A stretch of 13,354 nt of DNA, taken from contig CAJGCK010000033.1 of assembly GCA_904501795.1 (NCBI GenBank), forward strand, positions 1 through 13,354, in the 5' to 3' direction. The position numbers were made by a program, and so were the translations under genes. Within the stretch, counting starts at the first letter, position 1. The number at the start of each line of letters is the position of its first letter. Below are positions 5,436-12,937 of the stretch, piece after piece. The notes beneath the pieces are model-generated. The model ran no database searches and was not told where the DNA came from. It saw only the letters and a list, made by a program, of their open reading frames with translations. This DNA comes from an uncultured Clostridia bacterium. GTDB taxonomy: Bacteria > Bacillota > Clostridia > Christensenellales > Borkfalkiaceae.

Positions 5436-6152
5436 ATGGCTGATTTTAGAAGATTTTTTGTAAAAAACGTTTCGGCGGAATTTTTTATCGAAGGTGAAGA
5501 ATTCTATCACGCCGTTAACGTGTTACGCATTAAAGAAGGCGAAAACGTTATCGTTTTAGATAATTCTGGAGAAGAATATTTTTCCGTTGTCAAAAAAATC
5601 AACAAAAAGAACTTGTTGGTTGAAGTTTTGTCACACTCTCCTTCGCAAAACGAAGCCAAACACGACGTATTGCTTATCGCGGGCTATCTTAAAGGCGATA
5701 AAACCGAACTAGTAGTACAAAAAGCCGTTGAGTTAGGCGTTAAAGAAATTGTGGTTTTTTCTTCGGAATTTTCTTCGGCGTATATGAACGAAAATAAACT
5801 TTTAAGGCTTAACAAAGTTTCGCAAGAAAGCGCAAAACAATGCGGTAGAGCAATCGCGCCGAAAGTTTTATACGCTGAAAATTTTAAAAAGGCGTTAGAT
5901 TGCGCTAAAGAGTACAAACACAAAATTTTTGCTTGCGAATTTGCTAAAGAAAACAAGGTTGATTTTTCCGCATTGTCCGGCAACGTTGCCCTAGTCGTGG
6001 GTAGCGAAGGCGGGTTTAGTGAAAAAGAAAGCCAACTTGCCGAAAATGAAGGCTTTTCTACCTGTCATTTAGGCAAACGCATTTTACGGGCGGATACCGC
6101 TTCTATTTTGCTTACTGGCTTGATTATGCACCACCTAGGTGAGCTTGATTAA
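5436..6152 (+). CDS. rsmE: 16S rRNA (uracil(1498)-N(3))-methyltransferase
   Basis: RsmE methylates N3 of U1498 in helix 44 of 16S rRNA in the assembled 30S subunit, using SAM. The 238 residues are the usual length. An N-terminal PUA-like RNA-binding domain (about 1-70, starting ADFRRFFV) precedes a SPOUT methyltransferase domain with its knotted SAM site. Family motifs are present in order: KGDKTELVVQKAVELGV (86-102), QESAKQCGR (130-138), VVGSEGGFS (187-195) and LGKRILRADTA (212-222). The start at 5436 matches the family N-terminus, although no good Shine-Dalgarno precedes it. It is a single gene here with its own terminator, not linked to prmA as in many genomes. Assignment secure. Confidence 0.96.
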   Translation: MADFRRFFVKNVSAEFFIEGEEFYHAVNVLRIKEGENVIVLDNSGEEYFSVVKKINKKNLLVEVLSHSPSQNEAKHDVLLIAGYLKGDKTELVVQKAVELGVKEIVVFSSEFSSAYMNENKLLRLNKVSQESAKQCGRAIAPKVLYAENFKKALDCAKEYKHKIFACEFAKENKVDFSALSGNVALVVGSEGGFSEKESQLAENEGFSTCHLGKRILRADTASILLTGLIMHHLGELD

Positions 6153-6157
6153 AATTA

Positions 6158-6189
6158 AAAGGTCGTTACTTTTCGTAACGACCTTTGTT
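6158..6189. terminator. Bidirectional terminator between rsmE and the ROK-like kinase gene
   Basis: A 12-bp perfect stem (AAAGGTCGTTAC 6158-6169, GTAACGACCTTT 6175-6186) has a 5-base loop and T-rich flanks on both strands. It lies between the two convergent stop codons. Confidence 0.9.
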
Positions 6190-7563
6190 TTATTCTACGT
6201 CTGCCGGTAACGATGCGGCTGCAATCGATTGACCTACTCGCCTATTCTTTTCGTCAGGCAACGAAATATCTAGATTTTTTAGGTCGGGATATTCGCTTGC
6301 TAAAACTTTTTTACAAGTTTCAAGCACGACGTTTCCACCTTTACCGCCCATAACTCTACCAAGTAGTAGAACGTGTTTCATATCGTAAAAACGAGCGTAG
6401 AAAGGCAAGGTGTATGCTAAATATATGCCGATGTCGGTAAATATTTGTATTGCCAAAGGATCGTCTTTCTCCATTAGCGCTTGTATTACTTTTAGTTTTT
6501 GCGCGGGGGTTAAACCTTCTTCAAATTTAAATCCACCGTTTTCGGCTAGTTTGATAACCGCGTCTTGCGAAAAATATTTACAGCCAACGCCTACGTCGCC
6601 ACTCCACTCGTCTCTCATACTGTTTTTATTAAAGTCTACGGGAGCAAAAGCAAGTTCGCTAAGCCATCCGTTTATTCCGCCGTTTGCGTTTATGTAACCC
6701 ACCGCTTCGCTAGTACCCATAGCTATGCCTAAAACTTGGTTGTCATTTAAATCAATACTGCCCGCAAGCGCCGTTACGTCCCCGTCGTTAGCAACTTCTA
6801 GCGGTACATTACCCATTTCTTTTGCAACGTTGATATAAATATTTTTAATAAAATCGCCGTGTTTTTTCTTGTCTACCTTTATAAACAAAGATGCAACCAT
6901 AGCTTTATTGTCTACAAATACGCCTGCGCTTGAAACGCCAATGCAGTCTACCCTTGGCATTTTTGAGCCCGCCGTCTTCATAGCGGTTAATATTTCGTTA
7001 TAATGGTAAGCAGGATCTTCGGTAACCTTCGGGTGCCAAACTACTTCTTCACTGTACACTACTTCACCGTCGATAACTGCGCTAACCTTTCTATCACTTC
7101 CGCCCGCGTCAAACCCGATGCGACATCCCTTTAAAAATCCGCCTACTTTAACGGATGCGTTCTTCTTTTCAGGAAGCGCTTCTTTTTCAAGATATTCGAC
7201 TTCAAACTCCTTTTCGTAAACACCGCTCATAAAGTCACGGTCAAAATCCCTTTCACCGCCGACTGAATAAGCCTTTTTAAGTTTTTCGTAAACAAATTTG
7301 CTTCCGTTAATAGATATTTTATAGCCACCGCACACCCAAAGTATGCTCTTAACTAAGCGCTCTGCGATAGCGTAGTTAAACTCGTCGTTAACACCGTCCT
7401 TAAACGCCGTATAAGTATATACGTAGTTATAACCACCGTTACGCGTTGCCACTATGGTTATGTCTTGTTTTTCGCTCTCTTTACAAGACGAAACTGCCTT
7501 TTCAAAATCTTCTAACGCTTTTTGAATAGGATAAAAATCCTTGTCTAATTTTGGTGTTATCAT
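6190..7563 (-). CDS. ROK/ASKHA-like sugar kinase with long N-terminal domain
   Basis: The C-terminal part, from about residue 145, shows the actin-like ATPase core of ROK sugar kinases: phosphate-1 loop GFDAGGSDRK (149-158), catalytic region EVANDGDVTALAG (256-268, D260 as likely base), phosphate-2 loop GIAMGTSEAVGYI (279-291) and adenosine motif LLLGRVMGGKGG (399-410). The ROK zinc-binding CxCGxxGC motif is absent. An extra N-terminal domain of about 140 residues precedes the core, making 457 residues against about 300 for ordinary ROK kinases; I do not recognise that domain. It is last in the five-gene operon, 13 bases after the glycerol-1-phosphate dehydrogenase gene. A GGGAG Shine-Dalgarno supports ATG 7563 and sits in the loop of a tiny hairpin. 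The substrate is probably a sugar or polyol but is not known. Confidence 0.75.
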   Translation of the reverse strand: MITPKLDKDFYPIQKALEDFEKAVSSCKESEKQDITIVATRNGGYNYVYTYTAFKDGVNDEFNYAIAERLVKSILWVCGGYKISINGSKFVYEKLKKAYSVGGERDFDRDFMSGVYEKEFEVEYLEKEALPEKKNASVKVGGFLKGCRIGFDAGGSDRKVSAVIDGEVVYSEEVVWHPKVTEDPAYHYNEILTAMKTAGSKMPRVDCIGVSSAGVFVDNKAMVASLFIKVDKKKHGDFIKNIYINVAKEMGNVPLEVANDGDVTALAGSIDLNDNQVLGIAMGTSEAVGYINANGGINGWLSELAFAPVDFNKNSMRDEWSGDVGVGCKYFSQDAVIKLAENGGFKFEEGLTPAQKLKVIQALMEKDDPLAIQIFTDIGIYLAYTLPFYARFYDMKHVLLLGRVMGGKGGNVVLETCKKVLASEYPDLKNLDISLPDEKNRRVGQSIAAASLPADVE

Positions 7564-7578
7564 AAGTGTCTCCCACTT
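7564..7578 (-). promoter_or_regulatory. Ribosome-binding site in the loop of a small hairpin before the kinase gene
   Basis: On the minus strand AAGTG-GGAGA-CACTT ends immediately before ATG 7563. The 5-bp stem presents the GGAG of the Shine-Dalgarno in its loop and overlaps the stop codon of the upstream gene. Ribosomes finishing that gene would open it. Confidence 0.4.
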
Positions 7579-8824
7579 AATTTATCATATTTTTTAAACG
7601 CATTAAACTCAATCTATACCGCATATACGGATGATATTTTAAGCCCTGCTCTTTTAATCTTTCAGTTACTTCGATTTCCTCTACCGTGGTGGCGCAACCC
7701 GCCCGTTTCATCGCGTTATAAACCGTTTGATAATCGGGCACGGAATTTACCACGTCTATTATTTTTTGCCAGTTCTTCTCTATCTTTTTTGGATCAATCC
7801 CGTCGGTTATTGTGTTTGGCGTGTTAAGTTTTTTAACTTCGTCTTGTAATGCGCCGTAGTTTTCATAAACGTCCGCCCAGTCAACTACTTCGTGGTGGGC
7901 GTTAACCGACTTTAACTTTGCTAGTCTTTCATACTCTTTGAGAATTAACAAGGTCGCAACGCCAACTTTTTTGCCGTGGAAATCCGAAAGTTTGCCGTCT
8001 AAGAGTTTTTTACATTCCCAAAAATGCGATAGAATATGTTCCGTACCACTTGCCGGTCGTGAAGTTTTGGTAAAACTCATACCTATGCCCGTCAATAATA
8101 GCGCTTCGAATACCGCTTGCGCCGTTTGTTCGTCTTCCACTGTTATTTTATCTGCAAGCGCCATTATTTTATCAGTTGCTTCTCTAGTTAGGTTAGCAAC
8201 TTTTTCGCAGTAATACTCACCTGAAATTATATGTGAAATTTGCCAGTCTATAAGCCCAACGTATTTGCCGACCATATCGCCAAAGCCTGCCGATTTTAGA
8301 AAGGCGGGCGATTTTGCTAAAATTTTAGTATCCGCAATAATTACTTCCGGCGATTTTGCGGGATAAGTTATTTTAAAGTTGCCGTTTGTTAACGGCGCGC
8401 TATAAGAAGCAAAACCATCCATAGATGGTGCGGTAGCAAATATACAAAGGGGCAAATCTAAATCTGCGCATGCCTTTCGGCATATATCGTTTAGTGAGCC
8501 CGTGCCAACTGAAATAACCCCGTCGCTATCTTTAATTATTCCTTTTATGACTTCTACTTCGTTTGTCGTTGCTTCTCTTAAATTTTCGTATATCTTACAC
8601 GATAATTCAAAATCTTTTAGCGATAAAAGTATACCTTCAGATACGGCTAACGTATTTTTATCGGCAACTAGGACGAGTTTTTTACCAAACTCGTTTTTCT
8701 TTAGTATTTCACCCGTTTCTTTAACTTTACCGCTTCCTATTTGAATATCTTTTATCTTAAGTTCGTGTTTCATTCCGCAAGGACAGTTCTCGAACTCTTT
8801 TTTAAGCGCTAGTAAATCTATCAT
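7577..8824 (-). CDS. sn-glycerol-1-phosphate dehydrogenase (AraM/EgsA type)
   Basis: This enzyme family reduces dihydroxyacetone phosphate to sn-glycerol-1-phosphate with NAD(P)H and a bound divalent metal (nickel in Bacillus subtilis AraM/EgsA). The 415-residue protein has the family N-terminus (CPCGMKHELK), the dinucleotide loop VGTGSLNDICRKA (106-118), the TAPSMDGFASYSAPLT motif (131-146), and the three metal ligands of iron-type dehydrogenases: D183 (GFGDMVGK), H263 (SGTEHILSH) and H283 (DFHGKKVG). Length fits. AAAGGAG overlaps the stop of the preceding gene and supports ATG 8824. In Bacillus G1P feeds heptaprenylglyceryl lipid synthesis through PcrB; none is in the window. Neighbouring phospholipase and kinase genes hint at glycerophosphate or lipid metabolism (inference). 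A polyol-phosphate dehydrogenase is the alternative. Confidence 0.88.
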   Translation of the reverse strand: MIDLLALKKEFENCPCGMKHELKIKDIQIGSGKVKETGEILKKNEFGKKLVLVADKNTLAVSEGILLSLKDFELSCKIYENLREATTNEVEVIKGIIKDSDGVISVGTGSLNDICRKACADLDLPLCIFATAPSMDGFASYSAPLTNGNFKITYPAKSPEVIIADTKILAKSPAFLKSAGFGDMVGKYVGLIDWQISHIISGEYYCEKVANLTREATDKIMALADKITVEDEQTAQAVFEALLLTGIGMSFTKTSRPASGTEHILSHFWECKKLLDGKLSDFHGKKVGVATLLILKEYERLAKLKSVNAHHEVVDWADVYENYGALQDEVKKLNTPNTITDGIDPKKIEKNWQKIIDVVNSVPDYQTVYNAMKRAGCATTVEEIEVTERLKEQGLKYHPYMRYRLSLMRLKNMIN

Positions 8825-8833
8825 GTTGCTCCT

Positions 8834-9802
8834 TTAAAAAACGGAAGTTTCTATTTTTGCTTGTCCACTTTCGTTAAGTCTTATGGTAATCGTACCGTCA
8901 ACGTCCGTCCTAAAAATTCTTACGTTTTCGTTGCTTATAACCAACCTTTCGAGCATAGCGGTTGCGGGTAACCAGTTGGGATTATTAGCGCCAACGCTTA
9001 TTAGTGCATTTTTTGGCGATAATATATTTAATAGTTTAGCGCAATTGCTCTTTGCCGAGCCGTGACCGGACGCTTTGTAAAAATCTATATCCCGCAAATT
9101 TATTTTATCTTTTCCATATAGCAAATCAAAAAAGCCCGTTTCAAAATTATTTGAAATATTTTCTTCTGATAATTTTGAACAATCCGACGATAATAAAAAT
9201 CGTTTACCCTTACACTCTAAATAGGTTGCCACCGCAAAATCATCAAAATCTTCTTCCGTGTAAGGCGAATCTTCTATGGGAACTTTTGCATTTATATAAT
9301 CATTTCCAAAAGGGATTATAAAAGCAAAATACGTTTCATCTTCTTCGTAAGATTTACCGTCTACAAAATCTATTTCTACTCCGCTAGATAAAATTTCGGC
9401 ATAAAAAGATTGAAAAGCGGTATATTTGGTTAGTGAATAAATCTTTGGCGTAATAATCTTTCTAACGTCAAAATTTTCTAGTAAGTATTTAACGTTGCCC
9501 ACGTGTTGCCAGTCGGGATGCGAAAGCACCAAATAGTCTATGGTATTCCCGCCCGCAATCGAAAGTGCATGTGAAAGGTAGTCGGTGACGGTTTTTGAGT
9601 TAACACCGGTATCAATCAACATGATTTTACCGCTATTAAACCTAATAAGCGTTGCGTCCCCTTCGCCGACGGATAAAAAGTAAGCCGTTAAATAGCCGTA
9701 CTCATCATCTAAGCTAAGAGTTAAATCAAGTTGAAAGCCACGACGACAACCAAAATTAAAAATTGTTAATAAAGATAATATTATCGAAACGATCTTCTTC
9801 AT
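8834..9802 (-). CDS. ComEC-like metallo-beta-lactamase-fold lipoprotein
   Basis: The first 19 residues are a lipoprotein signal peptide (MKK, hydrophobic core, lipobox FNFGC with C19), so the mature protein should be anchored outside the membrane. The rest resembles the C-terminal metallo-beta-lactamase domain of ComEC/Rec2: FLSVGEGDATLI (42-53), LIDTG (62-66), SHPDWQHVG (94-102), FLLSSDC (202-208) and KASGHGSAKSN (243-253). Typical ComEC domains read SHPDADH; here the Asp before the last His is Gln (Q99), and HHGS is GHGS. Free-standing relatives may be nucleases or phosphoesterases. There is no ComEC channel part and no DNA-binding domain. No Shine-Dalgarno precedes ATG 9802, 17 bases after the patatin stop, so translation may depend on reinitiation. 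The fold is clear; the substrate is unknown. Confidence 0.8.
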   Translation of the reverse strand: MKKIVSIILSLLTIFNFGCRRGFQLDLTLSLDDEYGYLTAYFLSVGEGDATLIRFNSGKIMLIDTGVNSKTVTDYLSHALSIAGGNTIDYLVLSHPDWQHVGNVKYLLENFDVRKIITPKIYSLTKYTAFQSFYAEILSSGVEIDFVDGKSYEEDETYFAFIIPFGNDYINAKVPIEDSPYTEEDFDDFAVATYLECKGKRFLLSSDCSKLSEENISNNFETGFFDLLYGKDKINLRDIDFYKASGHGSAKSNCAKLLNILSPKNALISVGANNPNWLPATAMLERLVISNENVRIFRTDVDGTITIRLNESGQAKIETSVF

Positions 9803-9819
9803 TAGTAAAAGGTTTTAAG

Positions 9820-10635
9820 CTAAATTTTATTTTTTAGTCTTTTTGTTTCCTTTATCTTTTTTAACAAATTAGGCATTTGTTCTATTGCCGTTTTATATCC
9901 TATTTCAAACATTTGCTCCGCCGAGCCGAACGACACCGAATCAAAACCTTTTAGATTTGGGTGAAGCATAACGTCGCTATTGTCGTACCCCTTTTGCCAA
10001 GGCTTTTCTACCTTGCTTTTGTAGGTGGGGAAAATTTTGAAAAGCACGCTCGGTTTCGCTTCGTGATCGGCAAGGTCTATCCCCACCACGAAATCAGCCC
10101 CCATTTTGCGCACTAAATCGGCGGGAATCGAGTTGGTAAACGCACCGTCGATATACCTTTCCCCGTCGATAATCACTGGCTTAAAAAATGGTGGAAAACA
10201 ACTCGATGCGCAAAGAGCCTTAGCAACGCTCCCTTCCTTAAAATCGTGTTCTTCCCCCGTAGACAGATTAGTTGCAACCGCCATAAAGGGTTTTTTAAGG
10301 TCTTCTATATTCATAGAGCCTATCGAACGATCGATAACGGAAAATAGCCCGTAAGTATCCATTTTTATCATGAATAGATTAGTTATTTCACTAAAATCTA
10401 CCTTTTTTAACAGTTCTAGTATATCGGTTGAAGAATATCCGTCCGCCAAAAAAGCGCCTATGATACTGCCTATACTAGTCCCCGCATAAATAGAAAATTC
10501 AATGCCGTTTTCTTCCATGGCTTTAATAGCGCCTAGTTCAGCAAAACCTTTCGCCCCGCCAGAGCCTAACGCTAAGCCGAGTTTTAATTTTTTAGGTTTT
10601 TTATTAACGCTAAATAGCCATTTGAAAAAATTCAT
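9820..10635 (-). CDS. Patatin-like phospholipase (NTE/RssA family)
   Basis: Patatin-like enzymes hydrolyse acyl esters of phospholipids with a Ser-Asp dyad. All elements are present: oxyanion loop GSGGAKG (24-30), nucleophile elbow GTSIG (52-56, S54), and the DGA dyad motif IDGAFTNS (162-169, D163). A short N-terminal stretch with basic residues (KKPKKLK) precedes the domain; no signal peptide is evident, so it is likely cytoplasmic or peripheral at the membrane. The 271 residues match the small bacterial RssA-like group. The Shine-Dalgarno GGAG lies in the last codons of the upstream membrane-protein gene, whose TAA directly abuts this ATG, so the pair is tightly coupled. Lysophospholipid or phospholipid turnover is the probable job. 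Confidence 0.92.
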   Translation of the reverse strand: MNFFKWLFSVNKKPKKLKLGLALGSGGAKGFAELGAIKAMEENGIEFSIYAGTSIGSIIGAFLADGYSSTDILELLKKVDFSEITNLFMIKMDTYGLFSVIDRSIGSMNIEDLKKPFMAVATNLSTGEEHDFKEGSVAKALCASSCFPPFFKPVIIDGERYIDGAFTNSIPADLVRKMGADFVVGIDLADHEAKPSVLFKIFPTYKSKVEKPWQKGYDNSDVMLHPNLKGFDSVSFGSAEQMFEIGYKTAIEQMPNLLKKIKETKRLKNKI

Positions 10636-11289
10636 TTATTTATCTCCGCTAATATCTTTATCAATCGATTTATTCTTATCTTTTGAACGGGATATCTTAA
10701 TGAAAGTTAAAACTAGTAACACCAACGCTAATGCAAATAACACGTAGAGAACGTAATCTAAATTAACGCCTATCGCTTGGCACAGCATTGATAACAACGC
10801 TATCAAAACCCCTGCAATAAAATTGCCTAAAACAACGGGCAAAACAGCGTGCTTAAACTTCAAATTTAAAAATACCGCGATAGCAGTTCCCGTCCATACC
10901 CCCGTCATAGGCAAAGGTATGGCAACGAATATAAATACGCCGAGCATTTTTTTTCGAACGTCACTATCAATTCCGTTTTTGCCCGCTTTATCCACTCTTT
11001 TTTCCATGGTTTCGCTTGCTTTGTTAGAAAAATAGTTCTCTACCTTCTCCGCAAGACCTTTAAACCATTTTATTTTTTTCATTAAATTAAGCACGGGCTT
11101 TAACAGCCAGTATATAGGAAAAAACACTAGCGTTGAGCCTAGATAAGAGAGCGCGAAAGCAAGTATTATCCCAAAACCTACGCTAGTGGCGTATACTATC
11201 GCCCCTTTTAATTCTATTAACGGAACAAACGACATTATTACCGTGGAAATATAATCGTTACCGATTAAGTTGCTTATAAATCCCGTCAT
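10636..11289 (-). CDS. Small multidrug export family membrane protein
   Basis: The protein matches the small multi-drug export (COG2426-type) membrane family: an early FVPLIELKGAIVYA motif (21-34), a cytoplasmic charged region (about 68-110, rich in Lys and Glu) and a second conserved segment IPLPMTGVWTGTAIA. About five hydrophobic segments are visible (roughly 12-35, 38-62, 112-135, 145-170, 175-198), followed by a very basic and acidic tail. The name comes from early annotation; transport of drugs is not established, and re-entrant helices like those of DedA-type proteins are likely. TAGGAG eight bases upstream supports ATG 11289. It is the first gene of the operon, after the terminator of the Wzz genes. 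A GATAAT (11310-11305) may be a -10, but no good -35 is found. Confidence 0.85.
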   Translation of the reverse strand: MTGFISNLIGNDYISTVIMSFVPLIELKGAIVYATSVGFGIILAFALSYLGSTLVFFPIYWLLKPVLNLMKKIKWFKGLAEKVENYFSNKASETMEKRVDKAGKNGIDSDVRKKMLGVFIFVAIPLPMTGVWTGTAIAVFLNLKFKHAVLPVVLGNFIAGVLIALLSMLCQAIGVNLDYVLYVLFALALVLLVLTFIKISRSKDKNKSIDKDISGDK

Positions 11290-11312
11290 AACTAACTCCT
11301 ACAAATTATCCT

Positions 11313-11342
11313 AAAAAACCCGCACTCAAAAATGCGGGTTTT
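11313..11342 (-). terminator. Intrinsic terminator of the Wzz-like gene pair
   Basis: A 10-bp stem (11315-11324 with 11333-11342, core CCCGCA/TGCGGG) has an 8-base loop and is followed on the minus strand by a run of Ts. It lies two bases beyond the last stop codon and 23 bases before the next gene. Confidence 0.9.
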
Positions 11343-11344
11343 GT

Positions 11345-12010
11345 TTACTTGCTTATTACTGCAATTAAGTTGGTTCCCGTTAACAGTTCAACTTCGTCTT
11401 TATCTTTAACCTTGTTGTCAAGCACGAATATCAATAACACTATCATCACCGCGCAAATCAACCCACCGACAAAGCCTGCTATAATATAGGTTGGTATTTT
11501 ACTTGATGAAGATAAATTGCTCTCTAACTGCGTTTCTACGAATTCTATTCTAGAAACGGCGGTGAGTTCCTGTTTGGGAAGTTCTTCTTTAATAGTATCG
11601 ATTATAAATCTTAACCTACCTTTTGCCAACTTCTCCGTTTTGTCCACATAGCTTATGGTAAGAATTAAACTGTTCTCGTTGTAACTAATGCCTATTCTAT
11701 TAGCATAAATCTCTTGGTCGCCACTATACCCTCTTGCATAGTCTATTATTTTCGGGCTTCTTATCCTATCTTCTATAGTAGGGAATAGTTTATTTGCTAA
11801 CGCAACGTTTAACGTTTCGTCCGAATTACCAGAGTTATTCGTCGTTTCTACTTTAACCGAAAGTTTGCTAGACGCGGTATAAGAAGGCTTGATTTTTAAG
11901 AAAGCATAGCCCGTTACTGCAGACCCTATCAAAACGGTTACTATTATGATTAGTAATAGATGCTTGTACAACGTGCGTAAAAATATTGCTCCACTTTTAT
12001 AAAAGTTCAT
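11345..12010 (-). CDS. Wzz/YveK-like polysaccharide co-polymerase
   Basis: The protein has the topology of chain-length determinant proteins that set polymer length in capsule or exopolysaccharide export: a short cytoplasmic N-terminus, TM1 at about 17-38, an extracytoplasmic domain of about 135 residues, TM2 at about 174-197, and a cytoplasmic tail of 24 residues ending VKDKDEVELLTGTNLIAVISK-like (201-221). That tail is the typical junction where a tyrosine kinase (CpsD/YwqD type) binds or is fused. A proline-rich motif before TM2 is weak (SSSKIP). No kinase gene is in the window. GGAGG about nine bases upstream supports ATG 12010; the gap to the preceding gene is four bases. Family call is good, the polymer is unknown. 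Confidence 0.8.
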   Translation of the reverse strand: MNFYKSGAIFLRTLYKHLLLIIIVTVLIGSAVTGYAFLKIKPSYTASSKLSVKVETTNNSGNSDETLNVALANKLFPTIEDRIRSPKIIDYARGYSGDQEIYANRIGISYNENSLILTISYVDKTEKLAKGRLRFIIDTIKEELPKQELTAVSRIEFVETQLESNLSSSSKIPTYIIAGFVGGLICAVMIVLLIFVLDNKVKDKDEVELLTGTNLIAVISK

Positions 12011-12014
12011 ACCT

Positions 12015-12839
12015 TTACACCTCCAACTTGTTGTTGGATATTATCGCAAAACAAGAATATCCCGTTACTTTTTCAAGAGTTTCTTTGTCTTTTACCGTTT
12101 TATCCGACAATTCTTTTAAGTATACCACGATAGCCGATAGCGCTAAACCTAATAGACCCGCAACCATAACGATTTTCCGTTTATTTACGTTACTTGATAG
12201 ACCTAAAAACCCATAGTTGTTTAAACTGAGACTTCCGCCGAAGTAGTGCGAGTCACCAAAACTGTTGCCTGCCGACATATCCGTCCTTTTCCCTTCGTTA
12301 TCAATAGCAAGAACCATAAGTCTTGATTTAACAACAGCCATATGCCTACTAGCGTCGTCACAAGAAACTATTACCTTAAAACTTATTGTTGGAGAAGTCG
12401 CGCTTGCAACGTTAACTTTAACTTGGCTTTTCGTTAAATAAACTTCGCCGTCGTACGACAAATCGTATTTATCGTATTTTTCAACGGCTTTAACGAAAAT
12501 TTCAAGGTCAGCGATTAAGTTCTCTCGCTCGGTGGGAACTATTTCTTCTAAAAACCAATCAATGTAAAAATTTGCACGGTCTAAAACGTTTTGTATTGTA
12601 CAAAAATCCTTAAACGTGCTTAACTGACTTACCGAATAGTTATAGTCGTTAACCGAATTCGAATCGTCTGGCTTTGCAACGAATTCCGATTGTTGATACG
12701 CTGTAAAAACGGGTTTAACGTAATAAGCGTACCCTATCCCTGCAGAAACGGCAATCGCCATAATTAGAATTATTAACAATAAATTCTTTTTTATAGCCGA
12801 AAAAAATGCTTTTATAATTTCGCCAGTAGTTTTTACCAT
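12015..12839 (-). CDS. Second, diverged Wzz-like polysaccharide co-polymerase
   Basis: Layout is as in the gene downstream: TM1 at about 19-41, a longer extracytoplasmic region of about 180 residues, TM2 at about 222-241, and a cytoplasmic tail DKTVKDKETLEKVTGYSCFAIIS (246-268). The tail aligns by eye with the tail of its neighbour (VKDK-E-LTG-AVIS pattern), so the two look like diverged paralogues that may form one hetero-oligomer. The extracytoplasmic part is not recognisably similar and is rich in Ser/Asn near 186-219. AAAGGA nine bases upstream supports ATG 12839. It is first in a two-gene operon behind a TTGATT-17-TATAAT promoter carrying a palindrome over the -10. An ABC exporter gene lies just upstream on the same strand. 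Confidence 0.75.
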   Translation of the reverse strand: MVKTTGEIIKAFFSAIKKNLLLIILIMAIAVSAGIGYAYYVKPVFTAYQQSEFVAKPDDSNSVNDYNYSVSQLSTFKDFCTIQNVLDRANFYIDWFLEEIVPTERENLIADLEIFVKAVEKYDKYDLSYDGEVYLTKSQVKVNVASATSPTISFKVIVSCDDASRHMAVVKSRLMVLAIDNEGKRTDMSAGNSFGDSHYFGGSLSLNNYGFLGLSSNVNKRKIVMVAGLLGLALSAIVVYLKELSDKTVKDKETLEKVTGYSCFAIISNNKLEV

Positions 12840-12879
12840 TTAATAAATCCTTTATATTTTCTTTTGATTTTATGCTACT

Positions 12880-12896
12880 TTTGTTATTATAACAAA
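12880..12896. promoter_or_regulatory. Palindrome over the -10 of the Wzz-like operon
   Basis: TTTGTTATTATAACAAA is a perfect inverted repeat with 8-base arms and a one-base centre. It covers the TATAAT of the promoter, where a bound repressor would block RNA polymerase. It is AT-rich, so a chance origin is possible. Confidence 0.4.
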
Positions 12897-12914
12897 CATT
12901 TAAACAAAAATCAA
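12886..12914 (-). promoter_or_regulatory. Promoter of the Wzz-like operon
   Basis: On the minus strand TTGATT (12914-12909) and TATAAT (12891-12886) are separated by 17 bp. The predicted start is near 12879, giving a leader of about 40 nt. Confidence 0.8.
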
Positions 12915-12937
12915 TTTTTTTGTAAATTTTCCTTATC

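Noticed and set aside
5684..5983. Antisense open frame inside rsmE, and similar frames at 8502-8744, 9052-9321 and 11986-12216
   Set aside because: They lie opposite well-supported genes, have no Shine-Dalgarno or recognisable family, and are expected by chance.
11305..11333. Complete promoter before the small multidrug export gene
   Set aside because: GATAAT at 11310-11305 is a fair -10, but no acceptable -35 lies 16-18 bp upstream and that region is the terminator stem; read-through from the Wzz operon is equally possible.
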